NCBI RefSeq assembly: GCF_033441515.1
Contig: NZ_JAWQJT010000002.1
Coordinates: forward strand, 2,170,001 to 2,234,000
Direction of reading: 5' to 3'
DNA: 64,000 nucleotides
DNA from: Amycolatopsis solani
GTDB taxonomy: Bacteria; Actinomycetota; Actinomycetes; Mycobacteriales; Pseudonocardiaceae
Position 1 is the stretch's first letter. The number at the start of each line of letters is the position of its first letter. This document shows, piece by piece, positions 34,301 through 43,025 of the stretch. The notes under the pieces were generated by a model that was not told where the DNA came from, did not search any database, and saw only the letters and a program-made list of their open reading frames with translations. A program made the position numbers and the translations under genes.

Positions 34301-34464
34301 TCGGTCGCGCGAGCGAGCTCGCCCTGGATCCGGACCTCCGCCAGCGCCACCGCGACCAGGACCGGCAGCAGCAGCACGACACTGATCTTGGTGCGCACGC
34401 TCCAGTGCGCCGGCCACCACGCGGCGTCCGCCGGCCGGCGGGGCGTTGGCGTTCTTTCGTGCAT
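31396..34464 (-). CDS. Nitrate/nitrite-sensing-type histidine kinase (conservon CvnA-like) with long repetitive tail
   Basis: The product has 1022 aa. TM1 (about 25-45) and TM2 (about 290-315) flank an extracellular helical NIT-type sensor. A HAMP region (about 315-385) follows, then a helical segment with [21 protein letters not shown] as the likely dimer/His region, and a HATPase domain ([18 protein letters not shown] as N box, [11 protein letters not shown] as G1). From about 640 to 960 the protein is a low-complexity tail of imperfect [14 protein letters not shown] repeats. These kinases head conservons. The tail may be a docking or spacing element. Downstream genes overlap it by 4 bp. 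Confidence 0.85.
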   Translation of the reverse strand: MHERTPTPRRPADAAWWPAHWSVRTKISVVLLLPVLVAVALAEVRIQGELARATELSAARDRLPVLHDTVSLTESLGQEMVAAVAVPAGAPSAVTAAVDAKVAAIQRDTGFSPLPGDSGRALNTALGKLSGIRAAGAANGDTRTKATGYNDIIATLGDLVPEIVPADVAGTAEVARLLVHLRAELATEETYARAALNSPDDASLRPAAVQTAAEQEVLAEQAEHQLTGALLARFKAATAGAEDRLDPTAASLSSIAAETTGVTAVLNDVAAKLASDVSAAADDARSDSLRDTALVLGALLGALAIALLVVRSLVTPVRRLRAAALHAANEALPETVRQVRDGTEVDWRAVPEVGIRTNEEIGQLASAFDDMHREAVRLAVEQADLRKQVSEMFMTLSRRSQSLVEQQLTIIEDLESGEQDPRRLDELFRIDHIATRLRRNGENLHVLAGGRPVRHGREPVPTRDLLRAATSEVKDYRRVALGNAPRGSVQPEAAADVVHILAELLENATRFSPPEHKVALTADRGADGGLLIEVVDQGLGMTPDELSTANARLAAAATVGPETTRRMGLFVVGRLAALHGVTVRLRATSPGVRHAGVTASVHVPGALVIADLARPIGGSRAATRQNGHARPVAVVPAQASTPIFEQVVTSWFTEPSAKPVARRTSRTDPPAAGWPTEADAADGPRNGKVRKGSGEWPAVPDGETGSRADRSGTGEWPVVPAAESGARADRSGSGEPVGGAGRADRTGSGEWPVVAAAEAAGGADRLGSGESAGRADRSGSGEWPVVSPAEPGVRADRSGAADRPGSGEPVGGVGRADRTGSGEPVGSAGLADRFGAGERPATSAADRPGPGDASSAAQVADAGSGKRPADPAARADRSGEWPATAASPADRSGERPAPADRSGEWPAAASPADRSAERPAPATRASADWSTPADQVRQAAESALQPAAVHNLSAAGLPTRRPGAQLAPGAALPRVREAEGAAFRDATAVRNSLSRHYQGMRAARRQTAARADESGKDGVEPR
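31600..32440. repeat. Degenerate tandem repeats coding the kinase tail
   Basis: Within the kinase gene, units of variable length recur on the coding strand as Asp-Arg-Ser-Gly-(Ser/Thr)-Gly-Glu-Trp-Pro-Val-Val or shortened forms. More than ten copies are recognisable. The repeats are GC-rich and close in DNA sequence, so length change by slippage or recombination is likely among strains. Confidence 0.7.
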
Positions 34465-34911
34465 GGCGGAACCGCTCGATTCCCAGCCGCGCGGCTGACG
34501 TCGAACTCGGACAGGAGAGGACCCCAGGGCCGGTCATCGACGTCCCGGGCCGCCGGTGGAAATGTCGCTCTCCCGGCGGGGCGAGCCGTGACGATGATCG
34601 GGCCGACCAGCAGGGAACATCACGCCCGGCTTCCCTGTCAACCCCGCGCGCGGCGTTTCGCGAGGGTCGGTATCGAATTCTTTCCCGGCTCACGCTTGGT
34701 GTTTCACCGGTCGCAGCTTGTACACCGTACAAACGGCATTCACGCAGCTCCAGACGTTACTGAGCACAGCGAACTGATGTCGGCAGATTTACCCACGCGG
34801 GCGCGGCAATGCCAGTCCGTTGCGAAATCGGCCATTGTTCGAATGGTTTGTTATTCATTCTCACCCGTGCCGGGTGGGCCGCCCGGCACGGGACCCGGCA
34901 GAATCGCCGCC
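34465..34911. other. 447-bp AT-richer intergenic region between the conservon and LtrA
   Basis: No credible gene is visible. Its GC content is clearly below that of its neighbours, especially 34,660-34,870. TTGTACACCGTACAA at 34718-34732 is a perfect palindrome (TTGTAC, ACC, GTACAA) and may be an operator. Promoters for both divergent units must lie here, but no single -10/-35 pair stands out. Confidence 0.5.
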
Positions 34912-36165
34912 GTGACCGATGTGGACGACAACGCCGGCGCCGCGCCGGGACACGGCAAGCGGGTCGGGTGGGTCGAGCTGTACTTCGACCTGGTCTTCGT
35001 GTTCGCGGTGGGCCAGGTGGCGCACGGCATCGTGGCCGAACCGCACTGGCCGCGGGCAGCCGCCGCGCTCGGCCTGTTCGCGACGCTGTGGTGGACGTGG
35101 ATCGGCTTCGCCGTGCTCTACAACCGCCGCGGCGACGACAGCCGGGTCGCCGACCGGCTGTTCGTGCTCGCCGGCACCATCCCGTGCGGGATCGCCGCCA
35201 CCCAGGCGCACCACGTCTTCGAAGGGCACCCGGCGATCTTCGCGCTGGCCATGGCCGGCGTCCGCCTGATCCTGGCGGCCGCACACCGGTGGCCCGCCCG
35301 CGAAGGGCTCGACCAGCGCCGGATCAGCTGGGGCTACGCGGCTTCGGCGGCGTTGTTCGCGGCTTCGGCGTTCGTGCCCTACACGTGGGCCCTCTGGGTG
35401 TTCGCGCTGCTGCAGGAGGCGGGGTTCCTGCTGCTGGGCGACCGTTCCCGGCGGCGGCGCGGCGACCGGCCGTCGCGCGCGGCCCAGTGGCGCGCGCTGC
35501 TCGCGACCCCGCGCGACCCCAACCTGGCGGTCGACTCCGCCCACCTCGCCGAACGCTTCGGGCTCTTCATGATCCTGCTGCTCGGCGAGCTGGTGATCAC
35601 GGTCGGCACGGCGGCGCTCGAGCGCCCGGCCGACGACGTCGCCTACTGGCTGGCCATGGTCGGCGGCCTGGTGCTGGCCGGCGCGCTGTGGTGGCTGTAC
35701 TTCACGTCGGCGGCGCGGATCTACGAACGGATGCTCGGCCTCTCCGGCGGCAACCCGGCGCTCGCGTATTCGCTGTACGCGGTCGGGCACCTGCCCTCGG
35801 CGTTCGCGCTGGTGCTCATCGCGGCGGGGGTCAACCTGTCGCTGCACGAGTCCCCGCCCCACGCGGCGGCGTGGTTCACCACCGCGGGCCTGACCATCTA
35901 CCTGCTCGGCACCCGCGTCTTCGCGGCCGGCTCCCACCGCTGGTACTACGGCCTGGCCCGGACGGCCGCGCTGGCGGCCACGGCCTGCCTGGCGTTCCTG
36001 GACCGGATCCTGCCGGCACCGGCGGTGGTCGTGGTGATCGCGGTCTGGGGTTGCGGCGCGGCGGCAATCGCGTCGACGATCCGGCACCGGGTCCTGGACC
36101 GCATGGGCGACGACCCGCTGGAGTACCTGCGCCGGCAAGGTCTGCCGGGCCGCCCGCGGCCGTGA
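34912..36165 (+). CDS. LtrA (low-temperature-requirement A)-family membrane protein
   Basis: The product has 417 aa from the GTG at 34912 (VTDVDDNAG); an in-frame GTG at 34867 would add 15 Gly/Pro-rich residues. The family signature WVELYFDLVFVFAVGQVAHG is at about 23-42. About 11 or 12 transmembrane helices follow, with AHLAERFGLFMILLLGELVI (about 210-230), the second LtrA hallmark. LtrA was named from Listeria cold growth; the biochemical role is not known. Its stop is 7 bp from the convergent STAS gene. Confidence 0.85.
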   Translation: MTDVDDNAGAAPGHGKRVGWVELYFDLVFVFAVGQVAHGIVAEPHWPRAAAALGLFATLWWTWIGFAVLYNRRGDDSRVADRLFVLAGTIPCGIAATQAHHVFEGHPAIFALAMAGVRLILAAAHRWPAREGLDQRRISWGYAASAALFAASAFVPYTWALWVFALLQEAGFLLLGDRSRRRRGDRPSRAAQWRALLATPRDPNLAVDSAHLAERFGLFMILLLGELVITVGTAALERPADDVAYWLAMVGGLVLAGALWWLYFTSAARIYERMLGLSGGNPALAYSLYAVGHLPSAFALVLIAAGVNLSLHESPPHAAAWFTTAGLTIYLLGTRVFAAGSHRWYYGLARTAALAATACLAFLDRILPAPAVVVVIAVWGCGAAAIASTIRHRVLDRMGDDPLEYLRRQGLPGRPRP

Positions 36166-36171
36166 CCGGCG

Positions 36172-36597
36172 TCAGCTCTGGCCGGGGATCTCCGTGGCCC
36201 GTTCCCAGCCCGACGGCAGGCGGCTGACGTTCAGGGCGTGGTCGAGCCCGCTGGCCGACAGGGCGCGGCGGACGACCCGGTTGTCCCCGGTGACGATCCG
36301 CAGGGTCGCGTTCTCGCGGACCGTCCTGGCTTGGACGCCGCCGAGGGCGGCGAGACCCGCCGAGTCGAGGAAGTCCACCTCGGACAGGTCGAGCACCAGG
36401 ACCGGGAACCGGCGGTGCGCCCAGGTGCTCAACGCCGAGCGGAGCTGGGCAGCGCTGTCCTCGTCGAGGGCGCCGCGGATCTTGACCATGACCGCGCCGA
36501 AGTACGGGCGGACGACCTGGATGTCGAACGGGCTGCGCTCCTGGCGCGCCGGCGGCACTACCGGGATCGCCGTCGCGGGGGGTTGGACGACCAACAT
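36172..36597 (-). CDS. STAS-domain anti-sigma-factor antagonist
   Basis: The product has 141 aa. After a Pro-rich N-terminus the STAS domain (about 25-125) includes VLVLDLSEVDFLDSAGLAALG, with S79 at the usual phosphorylation position. Such proteins release sigma factors by binding an anti-sigma kinase when unphosphorylated. An ATPase partner is not adjacent; a STAS-HATPase fusion lies 7 kb away at 43258. The ATG at 36597 follows gtggaa. Confidence 0.85.
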   Translation of the reverse strand: MLVVQPPATAIPVVPPARQERSPFDIQVVRPYFGAVMVKIRGALDEDSAAQLRSALSTWAHRRFPVLVLDLSEVDFLDSAGLAALGGVQARTVRENATLRIVTGDNRVVRRALSASGLDHALNVSRLPSGWERATEIPGQS

Positions 36598-36978
36598 TTT
36601 CCACGCCTCATTCGAAAACGACGTGACGAACAGGCCTCACCGGCCCGCTCGAGAGCTGACAAATCGGGGGGCGGCTGACACTTGCTGAACCGCACTTCGC
36701 AGCCTAGCCGTTGATCCATACGGCGCAACCCCGCCAACGGCCGAACTCGGCACCCCCGCATGCGAAGGGCATCTTCGCAGCTCAAACCACCCATCCGGGT
36801 GATGTTTGCTCTTCGACACCGCACCCTTGACACCGGCGCACGCCCTGCGCATGCTGGATGCATATCAGGATTCCTTACATAGACCGCCGTGACGACGCCG
36901 TGACGTCGCCACGGCGCACCGTGGTTCGCCACCGTCCGTAGCAGGAACCCTGTCACCGGTGACAAGGAGACGAAAGCC
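36598..36978. other. 381-bp intergenic region, promoter of the acyl-CoA operon
   Basis: No supported gene is present; small leftward frames here lack RBS and normal codon bias. TGTCACCGGTGACA (36951-36964) is a perfect 14-bp palindrome that touches the RBS of the acyl-CoA ligase gene and could be an operator or a translation-blocking hairpin. GCCGTGACGACGCCGTGAC at 36891-36909 is a short direct repeat of GCCGTGAC. Confidence 0.5.
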
Positions 36979-38547
36979 GTGACCCGATCCCCCGGCCCGG
37001 CCGATTTCGGTCTGGGCAGCTGGCCCGTTCGGCGGGCGCGGATCTCGCCGGACCGCACCGCGCTCGCCGCCGGCGGCGAGCAAGACCGCACGCTGACGTA
37101 CGCCGCCCTCGCCGAACGCGTCGAGCGGCTGGCCGGCGCGCTGACCCGGCTCGGGGTGCGCCCCGGCGACCGGGTGGCCTACCTCGGCGTCAACGCCGTC
37201 ACCGTCTTCGAAGCGCTCTTCGCCACCGCCCGCTGCGGCGCGCTCTTCGTCCCGCTCAACTACCGGCTCTCCGGCGCGGAAATCCGGTACATGCTCGAGG
37301 ACAGCGGCGCTTCGATCCTGGTGCACAGCCCCGACACCGACGCGCTCGTCGCGGCGGCCGGCCCGCTGCCCGTGCGGCACGTCCTCGCCACCGACCCGGC
37401 GTCCTGCCCGGCCGGCGGGCTGGACTTCGAGGCCGAAGTCGCCGCGGGCGGATCCCCGCCGTCGACCGGCGTCCGGCTGGAAGACCCGTGCCTGCTGCTC
37501 TACACCTCCGGCACCACCGGCCGCCCGAAGGCCGCGATCCTCACCCACGGCAACATCACCTGGAACACCGTCAACCAGCTGGCCCACCTCGACGTCCTGA
37601 GCAGTGACAAGGCGTTGTGCATCGCGCCGCTGTTCCACTGCGTCGGGCTGGGCCAGATCACGCTGCCGACGCTGTTCAAGGGCGGCAGCGTCGAACCGGT
37701 GGCGAAGTTCGACGCGGGCACGATCCTCGGCCGGATCGGCACCGCCGGGATCACGAGCTTCTCCGCCGTCCCGACGATGCTGGAGCTGCTGTGCCGCCAC
37801 GAAACCTGGGACAGCACCGACCTGAGCTCGCTCACGTGCGTGCTCTACGGCGGCTCGCCGGTGGCCGAGCGCGTCGCCCGCGCCTGGCTCGACCGCGGTG
37901 TCCAGCTCCTGCAGGGCTACGGCATGACCGAGGCCGCGCCGGGGGTCTCGATGGCCACCCCCGAGGGCACCCCCGCCCACCCGGTCGCGGCCGGGGTGCC
38001 GCACTTCTTCACCGACGTCGCCGCCCTCGGCGCGGACCTCGCCCCGGAGCCGCTCGGCGCGGCACCCGCCGAACTGCTGGTGCGCGGCCCGCACGTCTTC
38101 GCGGGTTACTGGAACCGGCCCGAGGAAACGAAGGCGAGTTTCGCCGGCGGCGAATGGTTCCGGACCGGGGACGTCGTCCGGGTCGACGACGGCTGGGCCC
38201 ACGTCGTCGACCGGGTCAAGGACGTCATCATCTCCGGCGGCGAGAACGTCTACCCCGCCGAGGTCGAAGCGGTCGCCACCCAGCTGGACGCGGTCGACGC
38301 CTGTGCGGTGGTGGGCGTGCCCGACGCGCGCTGGGGCGAGGTCGGCGCCGCCTTCGTCGTCGCGCGCCCCGGGTCCCGGCTCGACGAGGCGGGCTTCCGC
38401 GCCCACCTCGAACAGCACCTCGCCCGCTACAAGATCCCCAAGCACGTCGAGTTCACCGATGTCCTGCCCCGCAACGCCACCGGCAAGATCCGCCGCGTCG
38501 AACTCCGCGCGCGAGCCGCCACCACCTTCCCGAACGGACCCGCATGA
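36979..38547 (+). CDS. Acyl-CoA ligase (AMP-forming)
   Basis: The product has 522 aa. The ATG at 36979 follows aaggaga (36964-36970). Motifs in order: YTSGTTGRPK at 175-184 (P-loop), YGMTEAAPG around 314 (adenine site), WFRTGDVVRVDDGW (about 394) and IKDVIISGGENVYPAEVE, with the C-terminal Lys in PRNATGKIRR. The family activates fatty or aromatic acids to CoA thioesters. It starts a tightly coupled five-gene operon with a crotonase, a second ligase, a dehydrogenase and an amidohydrolase; a hydroxycinnamate-type substrate is possible. Confidence 0.88.
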   Translation: MTRSPGPADFGLGSWPVRRARISPDRTALAAGGEQDRTLTYAALAERVERLAGALTRLGVRPGDRVAYLGVNAVTVFEALFATARCGALFVPLNYRLSGAEIRYMLEDSGASILVHSPDTDALVAAAGPLPVRHVLATDPASCPAGGLDFEAEVAAGGSPPSTGVRLEDPCLLLYTSGTTGRPKAAILTHGNITWNTVNQLAHLDVLSSDKALCIAPLFHCVGLGQITLPTLFKGGSVEPVAKFDAGTILGRIGTAGITSFSAVPTMLELLCRHETWDSTDLSSLTCVLYGGSPVAERVARAWLDRGVQLLQGYGMTEAAPGVSMATPEGTPAHPVAAGVPHFFTDVAALGADLAPEPLGAAPAELLVRGPHVFAGYWNRPEETKASFAGGEWFRTGDVVRVDDGWAHVVDRVKDVIISGGENVYPAEVEAVATQLDAVDACAVVGVPDARWGEVGAAFVVARPGSRLDEAGFRAHLEQHLARYKIPKHVEFTDVLPRNATGKIRRVELRARAATTFPNGPA

Positions 38548-39320
38548 CCACCGCTCTGCTGCCCCCTTCCCTGCGCCTCGACCTGCACGACGAGGTCGCC
38601 GTGCTGCGGCTTTCCCGCCCGGAGAAGCGCAACGCCCTCGACGACGCCACCGTGCTCGGCCTCGAAGCGTTCTTCGGCGCTCCGCCGTCCGGCGTGAAAG
38701 CGGTCGTGCTCGACGCCGTGGGCGAGCACTTCTCCGCCGGGCTCGACCTCGCCGAGCTCACCGAGCGCGACGCGTTCGAGGGCCTGGCGCACTCGATGAT
38801 GTGGCACCGCGCCTTCGAGCGGCTCGAACGCGGGCACGTCCCGGTCGTGGCCGTGCTCAAGGGCGCGGTCGTCGGCGGCGGCCTGGAACTGGCGGCCGCG
38901 GCGCACATCCGCGTCGCCGAGGCTTCGACGTTCTACGCGCTGCCGGAGGGCCAGCGCGGCCTGTTCGTCGGCGGGGGCGCGTCGGTGCGGGTGCCGCGGC
39001 TGATCGGCGCGCACCGGATGACCGACATGATGCTCACCGGCCGCGTGCTCGACGCCGACGAAGGCCACGCGGCCGGGCTTTCGCACTACCGCGCCGAAAA
39101 CGGCTTCGAGCACGCCATGGAGCTGGCCCGCAAGATCGCCGCGAACTCGCCGATCACGAACTTCGCCGTGCTGCAGGCGCTGCCCCGCATCGCCGAGGCC
39201 AACCCGGCCGAGGGGTACCTGATGGAGGCGCTGATGGCGGCGGTGGCCAGCGGCAGCACCGAAGCGAAGGAACGGATGCGGGCGTTCCTCGACAAGCGCG
39301 CCGGGAAGGTCGGCCGATGA
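38544..39320 (+). CDS. Enoyl-CoA hydratase/isomerase-family (crotonase) protein
   Basis: The product has 258 aa, ATGA overlap with the ligase. Crotonase signatures: LSRPEKRNALDD, EHFSAGLDLAEL (first oxyanion-hole strand) and LKGAVVGGGLELAAAAHIRVAE (second). The E residue typical of hydratases is replaced in part: the 110-145 segment reads TFYALPEGQRGLFVGGGASVRVPRL, with E at about 135. Likely hydrates or isomerises the CoA ester made by the preceding ligase. Confidence 0.85.
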   Translation: MTTALLPPSLRLDLHDEVAVLRLSRPEKRNALDDATVLGLEAFFGAPPSGVKAVVLDAVGEHFSAGLDLAELTERDAFEGLAHSMMWHRAFERLERGHVPVVAVLKGAVVGGGLELAAAAHIRVAEASTFYALPEGQRGLFVGGGASVRVPRLIGAHRMTDMMLTGRVLDADEGHAAGLSHYRAENGFEHAMELARKIAANSPITNFAVLQALPRIAEANPAEGYLMEALMAAVASGSTEAKERMRAFLDKRAGKVGR

Positions 39321-41197
39321 CGGAGATCGACCGGTACCTGGCGTGGCTGGGCGAGCGCGGCCACGCGTTCGGCGACTACGCCGCGCTGCACCGCTGGTCG
39401 GTGACCGACCTCGACGGCTTCTGGGCGTCGATCAAGGACTTCTTCGGTGTCCGCTTCCACTCCCCCGCGTCGAGCGTGGTGCCGGACCGGCGGATGCCGG
39501 GCACCGAGTGGTTCCCCGGCGCGACCCTCAACTACGCCGAGCACGCGCTCGGCGGCCCGGCCGGCGAGGTCGCCGTCATCGCGTACTCCCAGACACGCGA
39601 ACGCCTCGAGCTGACGTGGGACGAGCTGCGCGACCAGGTCGCCCGCGTCCGCGCCGGGCTGCGGCGGCTCGGGGTCGGGCACGGCGACCGCGTGGTGGCG
39701 TACCTGCCGAACATCCCCGAGACCGTCGTCGCCTACCTGGCGACCGCGAGCCTCGGCGCGGTCTGGGCGTCGTGCGCGCCCGAGTTCGGCGCCCGCTCGG
39801 TGGTCGACCGGTTCGCCCAGATCGAGCCGAAGGTGCTGCTGACCGTGGCGGGTTACCGCTACGGCACCAAGGACGTCGACCGCCGCGCCGAGGTCGCCGC
39901 GATCCGGGCCGGGCTGCCGGCCGTCGAGCACGTCGTCCACGTGCCCTACGGCGACCACGACCTGCCCGGCACGACGGCCTGGAGCGACCTCCTGGAGGAA
40001 AGCGAGCGCGGGTTCGAGCCGGTCGGGTTCGCCCACCCGCTGTGCGTGCTGTTCTCCTCCGGCACCACGGGGAAGCCGAAGGCGATCGTGCACGGCCACG
40101 GCGGGATCCTCCTGGAGCACCTCAAGAACCACGGCCTGAGCTGGGACCTGCGCCCCGGCGACCGGATGCTGTGGTTCTCCACCACCGCGTGGATGATGTG
40201 GAACGCGCTGGTGTCGGGACTGCTCACCGGCGCGTCGATCGTGCTCGTCGACGGCAACCCGCTGCACCCGGACCTCGGGTGGCAGTGGCGGCTCGCCGCC
40301 GAGACCCGCGCGACGCTGATGGGCGTGAGCCCGGGTTTCCTGATGGCGTGCCGGAAAGCGGGCCTCGACCCGGCCGCGTCCGGCGACCTGAGCGCGCTGC
40401 GGCAGCTCGGCGCGGCGGGCAGCCCGCTGCCGGCCGAGGGCTACCGCTGGGTGCGGGACGTGTTCGGGCCGGACGTGCTGCTCAACGTCGGCAGCGGCGG
40501 CACCGACGTGTGCAGCGGAATCGTCCAGGGCGGCCCGCGGCAACCCGTGGTCGACGGCGAGATCTCCGGGCCGTGCCTCGGCGTCGACGCGAAGGCGTTC
40601 GACGAGCACGGGAAGCCGGTGGTCGGCGAGCTGGGTGAGCTGGTCATCACCGCGCCGATGCCGTCCATGCCGGTCGGGTTCTGGGGCGACGACAGCGGTG
40701 AGCGCTACCGCGAGACGTACTTCGACACCTACCCCGGCGTCTGGCGCCACGGCGACTGGATCCGGTTCGCCCCCGAGGGGAGCTGCGTCATCGCCGGGCG
40801 CTCGGACGCGACCCTCAACCGCGGCGGGGTCCGGCTGGGCACCGCCGAGTTCTACGCCGTCGTCGAGGAGCTGCCGGAGGTCGAGGACTCCCTCGTCGTG
40901 CACCTCGAAGACCCCGCGGGCGGCAACGGCGACCTCCGGCTGTTCGTCGTCCTCCGCGACGGCACCTTGGAGGCGTCACTGCGCGCGAAGATCGCGACGG
41001 CGTTGAAGAGCGCGCTGTCGCCGCGGCACGTGCCGGACACGATCACCGCCGTCCCGGTGATCCCCCGCAACCGCACCGGGAAGAAACTGGAGCTGCCCGT
41101 GAAGAAACTCCTGCTCGGCGCCCGGCCGGAAGACGTCGTCGGCGCGGACGTCCTGGCCGATCCCACCGCGCTGGACCACTTCGGGGCGTCGGCATGA
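39317..41197 (+). CDS. Acetoacetyl-CoA synthetase-type ligase
   Basis: The product has 626 aa, longer than ordinary acyl-CoA ligases and typical for AacS. It has the N-terminal ACAS domain (WASIKDFFGVRFHSPASSV), SSGTTGKPK at about 247-255, WFSTTAWMMWNALVSGLL and the C-terminal PRNRTGKKLELPVKKLL with the catalytic Lys. It activates acetoacetate or another beta-keto acid. In this operon it could recover a keto-acid released by the downstream C-C hydrolase. It overlaps both neighbours by 4 bp. Confidence 0.87.
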   Translation: MTEIDRYLAWLGERGHAFGDYAALHRWSVTDLDGFWASIKDFFGVRFHSPASSVVPDRRMPGTEWFPGATLNYAEHALGGPAGEVAVIAYSQTRERLELTWDELRDQVARVRAGLRRLGVGHGDRVVAYLPNIPETVVAYLATASLGAVWASCAPEFGARSVVDRFAQIEPKVLLTVAGYRYGTKDVDRRAEVAAIRAGLPAVEHVVHVPYGDHDLPGTTAWSDLLEESERGFEPVGFAHPLCVLFSSGTTGKPKAIVHGHGGILLEHLKNHGLSWDLRPGDRMLWFSTTAWMMWNALVSGLLTGASIVLVDGNPLHPDLGWQWRLAAETRATLMGVSPGFLMACRKAGLDPAASGDLSALRQLGAAGSPLPAEGYRWVRDVFGPDVLLNVGSGGTDVCSGIVQGGPRQPVVDGEISGPCLGVDAKAFDEHGKPVVGELGELVITAPMPSMPVGFWGDDSGERYRETYFDTYPGVWRHGDWIRFAPEGSCVIAGRSDATLNRGGVRLGTAEFYAVVEELPEVEDSLVVHLEDPAGGNGDLRLFVVLRDGTLEASLRAKIATALKSALSPRHVPDTITAVPVIPRNRTGKKLELPVKKLLLGARPEDVVGADVLADPTALDHFGASA

Positions 41198-42087
41198 GCA
41201 CGGTCGCCGTGGTCGGCACCGGCGTGATCGGCGCGAGCTGGGCCGCCTTGTTCCTCGAGCACGGTCACGACGTCGTCGCGTCCGATCCGGCGCCCGGCGC
41301 CGAGGAGCGGCTGCGCGACGCCCTCGAAGGCACGCCGGCGGATCGGCTGCGGTTCGTCGCCGACGCCGGCGAAGCGGCCGCCGCCGCGGACTTCGTCCAG
41401 GAGAACGGTCCCGAGCGCGAGGACGTCAAGCACGCGCTGTTCACCGTCCTCGACGAAGCCGCGCGGCCGGACGTGGTCCTGGCGAGCAGCTCGTCCGGGC
41501 TGCTGCCCAGCGTCATCGCCCGCGGCTGCCCGAACCACCCCGAGCGGGTCGTCGTGGGGCACCCGTTCAACCCGCCGCACCTGATCCCCCTCGTCGAGGT
41601 CGTGCCCGGCCGGGACACCGCGCCCGAGGTCGTCGAGCGGGCCGTGGAGTTCTACGCCTCGGTCGGGAAGCGGCCGATCCGGCTGGCCAGGGAGGTGCCC
41701 GGCCACATCGCGAACCGGCTGCAGGCCGCACTCTGGCAGGAGGCGTATTCGCTGGTCGAACGCGGTGTCGCGACCGTCGCGGACATCGACACGGCGATCG
41801 CGTACGGGCCCGGGCTGCGCTGGGCCGTGCTCGGCCCGTTCGTCAACCAGCACCTCTCCGGCGGCGCGGGCGGCCTCGCGCACGTCCTGGCGCACCTCGG
41901 GCCGCCCACCGAAGAGTGGTGGCGCGACCTCGGCCGCGTCCACCTGACCCCGGAGCTGGCCGAGACGCTGGTCGCCGGCGTCGACGCCGAGCTCGCCGGG
42001 ACCGATCAGCAGTCCCTCGTCGCCGCGCGCGACGCCGTCCTCGACCGGCTGCTGGCCGCCAAGGCCGCCCAGCCCGACCTGCCCTGA
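41194..42087 (+). CDS. 3-hydroxyacyl-CoA / L-carnitine dehydrogenase-type NAD enzyme
   Basis: The product has 297 aa. NAD loop VVGTGVIGASWAALFLEHG at 5-23, then SSSSGLLPS, GHPFNPPHLIPLVEVVPG with the catalytic His near 129, and the C-terminal helical domain (GPGLRWAVLGPF) that is characteristic of the L-carnitine dehydrogenase/lambda-crystallin branch. In the operon order it would oxidise the beta-hydroxyacyl-CoA made by the crotonase. Exact substrate unknown. Confidence 0.82.
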   Translation: MSTVAVVGTGVIGASWAALFLEHGHDVVASDPAPGAEERLRDALEGTPADRLRFVADAGEAAAAADFVQENGPEREDVKHALFTVLDEAARPDVVLASSSSGLLPSVIARGCPNHPERVVVGHPFNPPHLIPLVEVVPGRDTAPEVVERAVEFYASVGKRPIRLAREVPGHIANRLQAALWQEAYSLVERGVATVADIDTAIAYGPGLRWAVLGPFVNQHLSGGAGGLAHVLAHLGPPTEEWWRDLGRVHLTPELAETLVAGVDAELAGTDQQSLVAARDAVLDRLLAAKAAQPDLP

Positions 42088-42098
42088 CTGGAGTTTCC

Positions 42099-42965
42099 GT
42101 GGATCTCTCCGCACTGACCGCCATCGACGTGCACACCCACGTCGAGCAAGACGGCCACGGCTGTTTCGCCCTCGACCAGGAACTCCTGGACGCGTCGGCG
42201 AAGTACTTCCGCGCCGACCAGGACCGCACCCCGACGGTGGCCTCGATCGCCGAGCACTACCGGGCACGGAACATGGCCGCCGTCGTCTTCACCGTCGAAG
42301 CGCCGTCCGCCACCGGGCACCCGGCCCTGTCGAGCGAGGAGATCGCGGACGCCGCCGCCGAGCACGCCGACGTCCTCATCCCGTTCGGCTCGGTCGACCC
42401 GCACGCCGGCAAGGCCGCGGTCGCCCGCGCCCGGCGACTGGTCGGCGAGCACGGCGTGCGCGGGTTCAAGTTCCACCCGAGCCTGCAGGCGTTCGAGCCC
42501 AACGACGTGCGCTTCTACCCGCTGTACGAGGCCATCGCCGAGCTGGGCGTCCCGGCGCTGTTCCACACCGGCCAGACCGGCATCGGCGCCGGGCTGCCGG
42601 GCGGGCACGGCATCAAGCTGCGCTACTCGAACCCGATGCTGCTCGACGACGTCGCCGCGGACTTCCCGGACCTGACGATCATCCTGGCCCACCCGTCGGT
42701 GCCGTGGCAGGACGAGGCGATCTCGGTGGCGACGCACAAGGCGAACGTCTACATCGACCTGTCGGGCTGGTCGCCGAAGTACTTCCCGCCGCAGCTGGTC
42801 CGCGCGGCGAACTCGCTGCTCAAGCGGAAAGTCCTGTTCGGCTCGGACTTCCCGGTCATCACCCCGGACCGCTGGCTCGCCGACTTCGCCGAACTCGACC
42901 TCAAGGACGAGGTCCGGCCGCTGATCCTCAAGGACAACGCGATCCGGGTGCTCGGCCTCGCCTGA
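42099..42965 (+). CDS. Amidohydrolase-family enzyme, possible beta-ketoacyl-CoA C-C hydrolase
   Basis: The product has 288 aa from a GTG at 42099 after actggag. The metal-site residues are TAIDVHTHVEQDGHG (HxH), GFKFHPSLQAF, FHTGQTG, LAHPSVPWQDE and LFGSDFPVI, the order of amidohydrolase family 2. It is the last gene of the operon. In Rhodococcus, a member of this superfamily (CouO) cleaves 4-hydroxyphenyl-beta-ketoacyl-CoA in coumarate catabolism; the ligase/crotonase/dehydrogenase context is the same, so that role is proposed, not shown. Confidence 0.78.
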   Translation: MDLSALTAIDVHTHVEQDGHGCFALDQELLDASAKYFRADQDRTPTVASIAEHYRARNMAAVVFTVEAPSATGHPALSSEEIADAAAEHADVLIPFGSVDPHAGKAAVARARRLVGEHGVRGFKFHPSLQAFEPNDVRFYPLYEAIAELGVPALFHTGQTGIGAGLPGGHGIKLRYSNPMLLDDVAADFPDLTIILAHPSVPWQDEAISVATHKANVYIDLSGWSPKYFPPQLVRAANSLLKRKVLFGSDFPVITPDRWLADFAELDLKDEVRPLILKDNAIRVLGLA

Positions 42966-43025
42966 ACACGTTTGTCCGTTCACCTGCGGGGCATCCGTCG
43001 TTCCGGGCTTTCGAACGGAGGCGGC

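Noticed and set aside
31477..36165. Very long rightward open frame antisense to the conservon kinase
   Set aside because: It is an artefact of GC-rich third positions opposite the kinase repeats; only its end from 34912 has LtrA family sequence and a sensible start.
36637..36852. Small leftward frame upstream of the STAS gene
   Set aside because: No RBS, atypical codon use, no recognisable fold.
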